Assembly (NCBI RefSeq): GCF_032362555.1
Contig: NC_083518.1
Coordinates: 2,554,501 to 2,618,500, forward strand
Length of the DNA stretch: 64,000 nucleotides
Source: Amyelois transitella
Taxonomy: Eukaryota; Arthropoda; Insecta; Lepidoptera; Pyralidae
Reading direction: 5' to 3'
The notes below the pieces were generated by a model. It made no database searches. It was not told the origin of the DNA and saw nothing but the letters and a program-made list of their open reading frames with translations. The translations under genes were made by a program, and so were the position numbers. Shown piece after piece: positions 55,001 to 64,000 of this stretch (its first letter is position 1; every line of letters begins with the position of its first letter).

Positions 55001-58000
55001 AAATTCGTTGAATTGATCGTCCAGTTCGCCTTCAAATATAAATCTCTCGATGAATCTAAAATAGATCGCGTAATTTTGATTAAATATCACCGATATCAAT
55101 TCGGTTCGTGCCGTGTGGTTCCCGGCACCAATAAAAAAAGAATTGGACAACTCCATCTCGTTTTCATCGATGTCGTAAAAGGCGACTTAGGGATACGCTT
55201 GTAAACTTGGTCTTCCTTCTTTTAGGCGATGGGCTAGCACCCTGTCACTATTTGAATCTCAATTATATCATTAAGCCAAACAGCTGAACGTGGCCTTTTA
55301 GTGTTACTAGATACTAACTCAACGATAATATATTTAATAATAAATATCTACCTATATACATAAACATCCAATACCCCGGGTATTGGATGTTTTCATTAGA
55401 GAAAGGTCGATTCTCAACATGCCCTGGCCAGGATTTGAACCCGGGAGGTTCACCGGGCCACCGGTATTACAGACAAGCGCACTACCGCTGCGTCACAGAG
55501 GCCTAACTAGTATAATGAAAACTTTATTGTTTTATTAGTTTTCTGACACATTTGGTCATTTCTAAGATTAGAAAATTGTATTCAGATATAGCATCCTTAC
55601 TTGAAATAAACCTTGCATAGAGAAACCAATGAATTGAACATAGTAAAGGCGGTCTTCTTATGTGTGACCAAGTAAATTTCATTGAACAGATATGACATCA
55701 GTTCCGCGCCTTGAGGTAGGGTTGTGTCCGTTTCTGAAAAAAAAAGTTATATTTAGGAAATTCTAAATAGCGCCATCTATTTAACAATGGTTCAGTTTAG
55801 TCTGTAAAATATAGCTTGATCTCTGTAAAACATGTCAAACGCATACATTTTATGATCTGTCTTTTTCACACCTATGTATGTCATAATTGTATAATATGTA
55901 TAAATGCTATCGGTGCGAAGCCGGGGCGGGTCGCTAGTTATTAGTAGAATAGAATATAATAATTTTATTTCAGATATTCATCCATTTTGTTAGTAACAAA
56001 AAAGTAATAAAAATAACGACGATTACAATAGAGGAAAAAATTCTTACCAGCATCGGCCATCTTGTAAATGGACACAATTGTTTCGATCTCATATTTGCGG
56101 GCTTCGACGTGATGCAAGATTTGTAGAAGAGTGGGGATGCAGTTAACGCCATCTACCGACGATTTGTTGCATTTCTCGTAAATCTCGGTGACTAACAGAC
56201 GAAATTCTAAGAGATAACGTCTTATTACTTCTCGCGCCGCCTGTGTGACATAATTTAATTAAAAAAACTAAGAGAGGAGTAACCTATAAGACATTTTTTT
56301 TAATATTACGTTTTACTTATATACCTAGGAGTAGTCAGAGCTAATAATCTCGCTAATACTGAAAAGAATCCGCTGTATGGCTTTATGATGGAATTGAGTT
56401 TCAAGTAGTGACAGGTTGTTGACCCTTTCGTTGTATATTATTTACGTTTTTATTTAAGTAGTGACAAGAAGGTTATAAGAAGAGAAAAGGGATTTTATGA
56501 TATATATTCCAACTAACATTACAAAGTTAACATTAAAAGAGATTGTGGCAAGTGGAAAGAGGTAGTCCCTCCGGGAAAGAAGCGTGATTTTCTGTATGTA
56601 TGTATGTAACATTACACACACGTTATTACCTCATAAACCAGTCCTCGCGTACTGAAATGGTCATCATTTATCTGGTTGAAGGCGAAAGCATACAGCCTCC
56701 TATAATACGTTCCAACAGTCAACAATTCTGATACGTAACCCCTGATCTTCCCTTTAGAAATGCCTTCCAGGATCAGATCCTCCCTCATGGTGAAGCAGTT
56801 CCACTCCGTGTTGAATGGAAACGAGTTAGTTTCTATACCAACTGAAAGATAAAATGTATATTTTGTATGAGATTACGAATAATAAACATTATATTTGGTC
56901 AAATCAAGATTGAGAAGAAAATTGGTTCTGGCAACCAAAAAACATCAAAACATCTACTCGCATTTCCTTTGCTATCAGCTGACATTCTCCTACTGGTTTT
57001 AGGACTTTCCTCCTAACTTTAGTCCTGATAACATTTTCACCTTTCTGGAGAGGAGTAAGGGGGACTCTTTGACCGTGAACCTGAATTGAGTGAGGTTACG
57101 TTTACATGAAGCGACTCCCATCCGACGTCCGCAACATTTGCAGGGTATTTTGGGAAAACATAACCAACTAATACTTACTTATGAGGTACATCACGTGCCG
57201 TATGAACTGTTGCTCGGATATAACGTGGCATTCTGACAATACATCTTCGTGAAGATGGCGCCACAGTCGCATCTCCCGCGGAGAACTCGCTATCAACTGG
57301 CGATCGACTATTGGCGGAAGTTTTGCTGCGAAATTTAAAATTAAGATATGGATTTAATATATTGTCATGCTCATCATCCATCATACACCACCTGCCCCCG
57401 TAACATGGCACACGCGACGCCGTTTTTATCACCTCGAAAAACTGTTCCGCTTTTTATTATGACGTGAAATGTGACAGCGATAGGTCTGAGCGCGATGGAA
57501 ACGGCGTAGCGCGTGTAATTTTAAGGGGGCTGGGGTTCGTTTGCACATAACGTCTATCCCATACTTATACGAAGCCACGCCCATTTGACGTCTGAAACAA
57601 TGACAACCAAAAATAACTTAACCCCACTTGGATAATGGTTGTAAACTATTTCAACATCAAAAAGATGAAAGGTCTTATTTTACAGTGCCAGATACCACAG
57701 GGCACAAGTTGAGTGCCTTTCTTCTACAAGGTATCTGCAAAATATCTGCGACACAAAATGTTATTACCCTTTTATGTATTTTAAAGTTTTTTTTTATATT
57801 TATAAATAAAAGATCGCTCCATCTCTTTTCCATGGATGTCGTAAAAGGCGACTAAGGGATAGGCTTATAAACTTAGGATTCTTCTTTTAGGCGACGGGCT
57901 AGCAATTAAATAGGACCACTCCATCTCTTTTCCATCGATGTCGTAAAAGGCGACTAATGGGCTAGCAACCTGTCACTATTTGAATCTCAATTCTATCATT

Positions 58001-60113
58001 AAGCCTAACAGCTGAACAATCTTACAAGACTGCTGGCTCTATCATCAAGCAAAGAGTATATAGATGTGATTTTATAAATGAATGAACACATTAAGTTTCA
58101 TGAATTCACTTTTTTATAATACACTCATGATTATCAGACTAACCCACAAACTCCCAAATGTCTTCAGGTATATCCTTATCAACTTGCGTGGCCAGCTCCC
58201 AGATGTCGACTGTACATTCATCACCGCTCGCTCGATACACTTCCTGCACGTCCGATTTAGCTGATGTACTTTGAAAAGAGACCTGGAAATATAAAGATGG
58301 ATATATGAACCTGAGCATTGGTGGTCGAATCGGTAGGGTGCCCGGTTTAAATGCACGAGACGCAAAAAGGCACAGGTTCGAATCCCACCCCACGGCCATA
58401 TAACAATGATTATTATTTTCGAAGTTATGTACATTAGTTTCAAAACTAAGTGATGTTCTTACGGTTAGGGAAAACATAGTGAGGAAACCTGCAAATTTAG
58501 GCAACTGAAGGTGTAACCATGATCAATCCAATACGGTTGAGGTTCCCCTGCAAAGGTTGCCGAGGTCAGATGGGAGGCACTTTGTGTAAAAACCTGACTC
58601 ACCCAATCCAGGATTAAGCATACCCTGGGCTCCTCTACAGAGTGGTGATATGCACGCACAATAATAGTACTATCGGCACTGCCTAACCCGTAAGGGATAT
58701 GTATGTATAATAAAGACAAATATATGAAATTCTTGAATTCACCTTCACATTGACTTGACTAGACTCAGGTATCCTCAGGTCTCTTGGCGAAGTGAGACGA
58801 GGGTAGTTGAATACAGCCTCAGAATACGGAGACAGATGGGTCGAGGTCATTGACGCCATTGACATTGGACTGAGGAAAGTCCTCAGTTCTGATGATGGCG
58901 GCTTTGAATTTGAGTTGAGATCCGCTAGAACTGAATGTAAAAGATTTTAATAAAAAGGTCCCTTTATTCCAAGGTTAAAGTTGCTTATGTAACTTTAAGG
59001 ATAATGCCAAAAGAAAGAAGACATAAGTCATTACTTATGATATTAATATAAAAATTGTAATGGTTACCCTGTCTGATCTTTATGCTGGAAACTTGAAGAT
59101 TCCATATATATCTTGTCTGTCTTGCGTGAAAATGAGCTATTTGGAACCAAAACCCTCACTATAAGAATATCAGTTTGCAAACAAGATTACATACAGATAT
59201 GAGAAAATAGTTTTTGGGTTCCTAGCCTCACATTTTTTATGCAGGCACCTAAACTATTCCACAACCAGTGCTCAGATATAATGAGACACTGTGCCAAACA
59301 CATAAACATTTCTTCCACCAACCAAAAATACTTACGAGATTTCGAATCAAAGCTCTGTACACTATAATCAGTGTATGTCTGAGATTGTTCTTTTAACAAT
59401 CTATTAGCCTGGCATCTCAGTGAATATGGCAGCTCAAACACATGGGATGGATAGTATGGATACGGTTGAGGAGACCCAAATGATTGCTGGGGTGGTTTTG
59501 GCAACATATTATCTAACATGCCAAAAGTGAATGGACTCTGTAACAGGAGTTTGTATTAAGATTTAAGTAAAAGTAAACATTGGCACCCTATGAGTTTGTA
59601 CATGCTAGGCTAAGCGCCATAAGTTTCACTAAAATATAATATTGTGTTTTTTAAACCTAAAAAAAACTTGCAAAGGTACTGTTATAACAAAAAATTCATC
59701 AATTCCTTGTACGTATTTACCTGATAAAGCTGTGACGAGATATCTTTTTTCACTGAGTCACTCAAACTCAGTAGAAACTTGAGGATATTATTAATAAGAT
59801 CTTGATTTTTACCAAAGTCTTTATGTCTCAGAGCACTTATAATATTTCTCAATTCCACTGATCTCTTGTACTCTGCCACATTTCTGGTATTTTGATGATT
59901 AACAAAGTAATAACAAAGAATATCTGATAAAGGATCTCTGTGTGTTTGAGGTATCTCTGAATCCGATTTCTTCAAAATAATTTCATATGATCGCGACCTC
60001 ATTTTATTCACTAGTTTCTTCTGTGTGATATTGCTATTTGAACTAAACTTAAGCGCTGTTTTACAGCACAGCTCAGAAATGAGATCAAAAACTGCATCTT
60101 CTTTGGAATCCAT
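49012..60113 (-). CDS. Grip163: Gamma-tubulin complex component 6 (GCP6 / Grip163), 16 exons
   Basis: Subunit of the gamma-tubulin ring complex, which nucleates microtubules at centrosomes and spindles. Exons, 5' to 3': 60113-59721, 59537-59336, 58930-58743, 58282-58144, 57325-57179, 56841-56630, 56240-56048, 55733-55601, 55055-54833, 54240-54009, 53503-53311, 53105-52100, 51757-50965, 50593-50370, 49965-49637, 49273-49012. All introns are GT-AG with matching phases; the total is 4,869 bp, 1,622 aa. Residues ~307-640 form the GRIP1 (GCP N-terminal) domain (RLWRHLHEDVLSECHVISEQ, GLVYEAAREVIRRYLLEFRL, FIERFIFEGELDDQFNEFFI). Residues ~650-1,240 form a long charged, coiled-coil-prone insert with four short repeats, the mark of GCP6. 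Residues ~1,240-1,622 form GRIP2, which binds gamma-tubulin (NNSILSYFLVNLDLYEHLRC, YAVKWPLNIILSNEALLRYG). Human GCP6 is somewhat longer (~1,800 aa) and the fly protein shorter. Exon ends were read by eye; small shifts are possible. Confidence 0.93.
49497..49610 (+). repeat. Dispersed repeat in GCP6 intron 15
   Basis: CTTTTTATTATGATGTGAAA, GACAGCAATAG, CTGCGCGATAAAAACGGCGT and AAGGGGGCTAGAGT. It matches 57,448-57,575 in the same order and orientation. Confidence 0.6.
52215..52605 (-). other. Grip163: GCP6 central insert: four ~17-residue repeats
   Basis: Within exon 12 four units align: MRQEALMNKQKVMAHEFG (res. ~919), ARRNKLKVLGAEFG (~969), QKEALINKQKVLGVEYN (~998) and QEEAVRNKKRVLGSDM (~1029). 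The shared pattern is an Ala/Arg-rich helix, then NK.KVLG.E(F/Y). Vertebrate GCP6 also has tandem repeats in its central insert, so their presence here supports GCP6 over GCP5. Spacing is 29-50 residues and irregular, so this is an old duplication. Confidence 0.75.
55106..55310 (+). repeat. Rep-A copy in GCP6 intron 8
   Basis: TGCCGTGTGGTTCCCGGCAC to AGCTGAACGTGGCCTTTTAG; the 3' quarter is replaced by a Rep-T copy. It begins about 50 bp upstream (coding sense) of the exon 9 acceptor, antisense to the gene. Confidence 0.85.
55312..55505 (-). repeat. Rep-T copy in GCP6 intron 8
   Basis: Reversed head: CTCTGTGACGCAGCGGTAGT (A box) and CCCGGGTTCAAATCCTGG (B box), then CAGGGCATGTTGAG and an AT-rich body. 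It contains a perfect foldback at 55,362-55,392. It belongs to the same family as 4,960-5,172. Confidence 0.8.
56330..56612. repeat. Rep-A and Rep-B pieces in GCP6 intron 6
   Basis: 56,330-56,425 is a decayed reversed Rep-A (GGAGTAGTCAGAGCTAATAA, TAGTGACAGGTTGTTGACCC). 56,540-56,612 is a forward Rep-B tail (GATTGTGGCAAGTGGAAAGA, CCTCCGGGAAAGAAGCGTGA, TATGTATGTATG) lying about 18 bp from exon 6. Confidence 0.65.
57041..57143 (-). repeat. Rep-F tail in GCP6 intron 5
   Basis: GGAGAGGAGTAAGGGGGACT, ATTGAGTGAGGTTACGTTTA and GCGACTCCCATCCGACGTCC. It is a reversed tail only. Confidence 0.65.
57448..57575 (+). repeat. Dispersed repeat in GCP6 intron 4
   Basis: CTTTTTATTATGACGTGAAA, GACAGCGATAGGTCTGAGCG, CGATGGAAACGGCGTAGCGC and AAGGGGGCTGGGGT. 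It is the better copy of the pair with 49,497-49,610. Rep-F-like sequence follows to about 57,620. Confidence 0.6.
57811..58080 (+). repeat. Rep-A copy with internal duplication, GCP6 intron 4
   Basis: The block CACTCCATCTCTTTTCCAT.GATGTCGTAAAAGGCGACTA appears twice, once from about 57,815 and again from about 57,916. The first run stops at GGGCTAGCAA, then the element restarts at AATAGGACCACTCC and runs on to its end. Confidence 0.8.
58311..58650 (+). repeat. Rep-F copy, full, in GCP6 intron 3
   Basis: tRNA-like head with GTGGTCGAATCGGTAGGGTG (A box) and GGCACAGGTTCGAATCCCAC (B box), body with GTGAGGAAACCTGCAAATTT and tail with GCCGAGGTCAGATGGGAGG and ATCCAGGATTAAGC. This is the best Rep-F copy here. 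Its head starts about 28 bp from the exon 4 acceptor, antisense to the gene. Confidence 0.8.
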
Positions 60114-61879
60114 TATTTACCAGAAAAAAATTCAATAGGTATGCGATATGCAGGTTTCACTAAACAATAAAGTGTGCCAATAACTTCATTTTATGGTAAT
60201 TATTAGTGGAATTCAGTCATAATACTTAGTATCTATCTAAAAACGTAAACAAAATTGATCCGACTTCTGTAGCAAACCTGCGGTACGAAAATTCATTTCT
60301 CGGGGCTGCCAATATATTACGTAAATTTTACCCCAAGGTGGAACACTTATTTATAATAATTAATCGACTGCGACCATGTACCGTTTTTTTGTATGTGATA
60401 CAAATGTTTGAAAGTTTTAGTGACGAAAGCTGTGAATAGAAAGAAATTAAGAAAGTTTGCTTTGATAGGAGGCTCTCAGTAGACTTCCAATCAAACTCGA
60501 AAGTATTCTGAAATTCAGTTCAGTAATGTCAGCCCAAGGAAAATCTATAACCGGAGAGTTGACCTGCATTAGAAGTCTTTTGTATACATAAGATTGATTA
60601 CCTAGGATCAAAGATTACATGGAGAGCGTGATAGTGATATTGAAAGAAGAGAAAAAAAAGCGGAGAACATGGGAATAGAGCGTTACATCCCTTTATGAAT
60701 AATCAAAACCTGTCCGCAAAGGCTCGCCTGGCATGGCATAAGGGCGTGTTGGTCCCAACAGTTGTCAGAATAAGCACTAAATTAGAATAAACGCGATGGA
60801 AATAAGTGCTTAGGAGTATGATCGATGTAAAAGTGATTGAGTAAGAGGATAAGGATCAGCATGATATTGGCTTGGAATGAATTGTGATCTGAAAGAAGAT
60901 ATACTTAGTGGCGGGATTCTCATCATATCGAGAGAATGAGCGAAAGCGGGTTGACTAATCAATGATCATTTATTTTTATTTATTTTATTTATTTACGCCA
61001 AAAATACAACGGTAGTAGTACACCTCTTACAGTATTTGGCAAGGAATTCTTATAAGTGTAACAAAATAAAATAAAATCTTGACAGTCTTCATTTCAACTA
61101 AAAGGACAAATAATAAGTACCTATACTATGGGTATGAAACAAAGAAGTAACTTACAGAAACAAACAAGTTGAATGCGAAGAGCTTACCATAGAAATGATC
61201 CTATGAAGTAATGTACACAAGCCAACGCCTTTCTTTACATTTTCCTGTCGTGGGCCTACTGGAAGAAATTTAGTAGTGCCATTGTACTGATTTTCTCTTT
61301 TTTTATATATTTAAGTTCTATTCTCTTTTTGTTCCTTGATGTACATAAATATATAAATATATGAAGGAAGTGTGAACTATTGTGAGTGGCCTTCTCTTCA
61401 TCAAATAGGAGACGTTTAGCCAAAAGATCAGATCACGAATTCCTGTAACGGTCAAAAGTACCCGAAACCGACAAGCTTATATGAAGAGAATTATGAATGT
61501 GGTTGAAGCGAAAGAATTATGCAGGAATCGTAGCAAGTGGAAAGATGTACCTAGTTTCTGCCTCCCCCTCCCGGAAAGAGGCATGAATTTATGTATATCT
61601 GTATACATGTATCATTAGTTGATATTTTTCTTTTCGAGACAGTTGGCTTTTACTACCTCGCAAAGAATTGAGTGTATTATGTATATGTACTTGATTTTTA
61701 CCACAATTTTGGTAATATCTGTAGAATGGCAATTATTATTTTTCGAAAATGACTTCGACAGTGACAAACCGACAACTGAGTAAATTGCACTTTGGTGAGA
61801 AATAATGACATCCATGACAATGACACTGAAAGTAGAATCATTGCTCTGCTCAGGCCATGAAGCTCATGCTCAACTTTAT

Positions 61880-62216
61880 ATTGAATTACCGTTAAGAAAT
61901 TGGTATCGTTATTACTGTTAAGACTGTTAAACGTTAATTTTTATAGTCAGTAACGTTAACCATACTGATTGATTTAATGACGGATTCGCCGTGAACAGTT
62001 CTAATCGCGTCACGTGTCGTACAGTTGCGTGGCGCAAACTTTAGCTAAGTACCTATATTTTAAAAAAGAACAGATTATTATTTCACATAATAGTAACGCT
62101 ATTTATAACAGTAATTGGTAACGTTATAAGATTACATTACCGTATCACGCTTATAACGTTATCAATCAACTATAACGTTATTTAACGTTACTTTTAGTGT
62201 TAATTTGGTAACGTTT
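61880..62216. repeat. Cluster of TAACGTTA-type motifs
   Basis: AACGTT occurs at least seven times in about 300 bp, often as TAACGTTA or GTAACGTT, in both halves of the block. It resembles a decayed foldback or MITE with AT-rich internal repeats. It ends 130 bp upstream of the mRpL17 start codon. Confidence 0.45.
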
Positions 62217-62267
62217 ACAAGCCCTGGATCTGAACATTGCTGTTTTGATGTATACCTAACCTGTATT

Positions 62268-62281
62268 TTTTTGTTTTATCA
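62268..62281 (+). other. Likely 3' splice site in the mRpL17 5' UTR
   Basis: A T-rich tract ending TTTGTTTTATCAG|CATTGG lies 65 bp before the ATG. It suggests a noncoding first exon upstream, perhaps before the AACGTTA cluster. The motif is strong, but no matching first exon could be chosen. Confidence 0.4.
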
Positions 62282-62346
62282 GCATTGGAAAATATAGATT
62301 CATATAAAATAAGTATTAAGTTGCCGATTAAGAAAAGAACATCATT

Positions 62347-63029
62347 ATGAATCAAGCAGAAGTCACAAAATTGGTATCAAAATTGCGTATTCCTGTACCG
62401 GCCACACATCGAAAACTACGGAATTCCAAGGGTCCTGAAGGCAGGCTAGATAAATTACGTAAAACTGTGACTGGTCTCATTAAATATGAAAGAATCGAAC
62501 TCAACTATAATAGAGGAGACGAAGCTCGTCAATACGCAGAACGGGTAATATTTTTTATCTCTTTTATTTAAACTTTTTCAAAATTTAATCCCATCTACTT
62601 TTATGTTAACGTGATGATTTTTTTTTATTGCAGCTTATATCAGAGGCAATACGTCATGGAGACTGCCATAAACCCACAATGGAAACTGCAGATTTCTGGT
62701 TACTTGAAAAAGAGCTGATCCACAAATTGTTTAAAGTTCTTGTTCCACGGTATGAACAGTCTAGTACATGTTACACTAATTTGGTTAAGGCACCAAGGGC
62801 TCAAAATACAAGAAATACTGATAAAGTTGTTTTGGAACTAAAGGGAAACCCATATCCACCTCTGATTAATAAACAGGCTCAGAACCGACAGTTGATCCAA
62901 AATATTCTTCTTGATGCTGCCAAACAAGACTACAGGCAAGCAAAATATGCTGAAATAGCAGCAAAAATGGGTGAAGAAAAACCAGCACAGCTAGAAGAGA
63001 AACCCACAGAAAAAGCAACTGAGAACTGA
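62347..63029 (+). CDS. mRpL17: Mitochondrial ribosomal protein L17 (bL17m)
   Basis: Protein of the large subunit of the mitochondrial ribosome; the family is bacterial bL17. There are two exons: 62347-62544 (66 codons, donor CGG|GTAATA) and 62634-63029 (acceptor TTATTGCAG|CTT), phase 0, 197 aa in all. The core shows KLRKTVTGLIKYERIEL, DEARQYAERLISEAIRHGD, TADFWLLEKELIHKLFKVLV and PRY, matching animal MRPL17 ([34 protein letters not shown]). A Glu/Lys-rich C-terminal extension (residues ~180-197) is poorly conserved, as is usual. The start fits the insect N-terminus MNQAEV, with no long presequence. The gene is compact and divergently oriented from GCP6. Only weak poly(A) variants (AATATA at about 63,073) are seen after the stop. 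Confidence 0.95.
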
Positions 63030-63254
63030 AACCAAAGTAGTTACATTATTGATTAGTATTTTTAGGCATTAAGAATATATGCATTTGTTTCACTTTCTGC
63101 CTTTTTTTTGTGTGGAATTTGACCATAGTGCAAGAATACACTGTTTTTATTAAGACTTCCTATGTATTAGGATACAAACAGATATACTCTTATATTGAAA
63201 TTAGGTCATCATAGCTATAATAATGTTGCTATACATGTGTTACCTATAGTGGCA

Positions 63255-63605
63255 GCAACTTGATAGCAATCTGAAGCTGAATGTTGAGAAGACGGAGTAC
63301 ATGGCCTGTAAAACAGGTACGGCACCTGTACACAGGTGATAACCTGGTCAAGCGTACAGACCATTTTAAATACTTGGGATCTGCACTTCATGCGTCCAAA
63401 GACATCAATTGCAAGGTCAGAGGCTCAGATAGCAGTAGTCTGGGCACAGTGGGATGAGGTGCGGGTATTGTTTGTGACCCCAAAATGCCAGTTAGGCTAA
63501 GTGCAAGTCTATGTATAAACCCATCATTAGGCCTGACTTGTTATATGGCAGCAAGACATGGCCTATGCTGGAGCGACACAAGCAAAACCTGTGAGTCATT
63601 GACAA
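63255..63605 (+). pseudogene. LINE reverse-transcriptase fragment, broken
   Basis: The conceptual translation, across frameshifts, gives LKLNVEKTEYMAC, VKRTDHFKYLGSALHAS and IVCDPKMPVRLS, then LLYGSKTW-like and QNL.VID. This is the region after the catalytic palm (K.EYM and FKYLGS motifs) of an RTE-like non-LTR retrotransposon. Indels and stops break it. It lies 225 bp after mRpL17. Confidence 0.75.
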
Positions 63606-64000
63606 TGAACTGAAATGCATGAATATATAAATAATAATGTCATAATCATCATAATATTTCTGATTGAAAATTTCATAAAATGAAGTTGAAATGTAATGAG
63701 CCTGTCGTTTATAAGACCGCAGACTCTTTGGTAAACGGAGTCAATGCCTCTAGTTGGTAGTTACCTCAGTATTCATGGTAATGTAAGAAATTAGTAAAAT
63801 ATTAAACACGCTAAATTTTAAAAAAGCGTGTCCTGAACAGGACCCCATCCTGTTCAGAGATTAAGAATATGATAATTTGCCACTTAATATTGCTCTGAAA
63901 ATTCACTTCCGGTTACGTCACGCTAGAAGTTTTCACAGTTTCCGGCCGGTAAACGGATTGTAACCATTTCCATTGTAGATTAAGGCGCTACATTCAGATT
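63606..64000. other. No gene seen
   Basis: AT-rich. Contains a 10-bp-stem hairpin at 63,833-63,857 (CTGAACAGGA, CCCCA, TCCTGTTCAG) without a following T-run. Confidence 0.45.

Larger units (their letters stand above)
60114..62346. other. Divergent intergenic region between GCP6 and mRpL17
   Basis: About 2.2 kb that should hold both promoters. It contains a Rep-B copy at 61,437-61,600 (CCCGAAACCGACAAGCTTAT, ATGAATGTGGTTGAAGCGAA), a Rep-A tail at about 61,612-61,690, a T-rich repeat start at about 60,960-61,060 and the AACGTTA cluster at 61,880-62,216. The first 300 bp upstream of GCP6 are free of repeats and are the likeliest promoter. Confidence 0.55.

Noticed and set aside
58320..58400. Possible tRNA gene on the plus strand
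   Set aside because: The anticodon arm and acceptor pairing are not convincing and the family tail continues for over 200 bp; it is a SINE head.

Overview
This is eukaryotic, AT-rich, intron-bearing nuclear DNA from an insect, almost certainly a moth or butterfly. The coding exons match insect orthologues (slit, a gamma-tubulin complex subunit, mitochondrial ribosomal protein L17). The spaces between them are filled with dispersed elements of a typical lepidopteran kind. The species cannot be fixed from the sequence alone.

Layout. (1) 1-6,055: the left edge holds two plus-strand exons (4,544-4,721 and 5,946-6,055) of the axon-guidance gene slit, from its fourth leucine-rich-repeat block, set among repeats. 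(2) 6,056-46,024: about 40 kb with no host gene I can support. It is a repeat field, with scattered hairpins and small duplications. (3) 46,025-46,405 (minus): a GC-rich island with an uninterrupted 126-codon ORF for a basic Arg/Ser-rich protein that I do not recognise. (4) 49,012-60,113 (minus): a complete 16-exon gene for gamma-tubulin complex component 6 (Drosophila Grip163); my exon model closes in frame at 1,622 codons plus stop. (5) 62,347-63,029 (plus): the complete two-exon mRpL17 gene, head-to-head with the GCP6 gene across 2.2 kb. (6) 63,255-63,605: a decayed LINE reverse-transcriptase fragment.

Repeat families, named here for convenience. Rep-A: a ~250 bp short element that starts CCGTGTGG.TTCCCGGC and ends in a TATG-type tail; at least 30 copies or pieces, three with clear target-site duplications. 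Rep-B: the 3' end of a LINE whose ORF ends with a peptide like [17 protein letters not shown]. Rep-C: a family starting near GCCCGCGACTTCGTCCGCG and ending TTATAATATTAGTATAGAT. Rep-E: a family carrying CGCTTCCAAAGCGTCAGTGC. Rep-F and Rep-T: two families with tRNA-like heads (A and B boxes). Other LINE 3' ends are listed singly.

The genes do not form a pathway. Slit is a secreted guidance cue, GCP6 acts in microtubule nucleation and mRpL17 in the mitochondrial ribosome. I found no clear novel multi-gene system. The points most worth following are the isolated slit exons, the unrecognised GC-island gene, short elements lying against splice acceptors of GCP6, and several precise inverted or tandem repeats in otherwise plain sequence.
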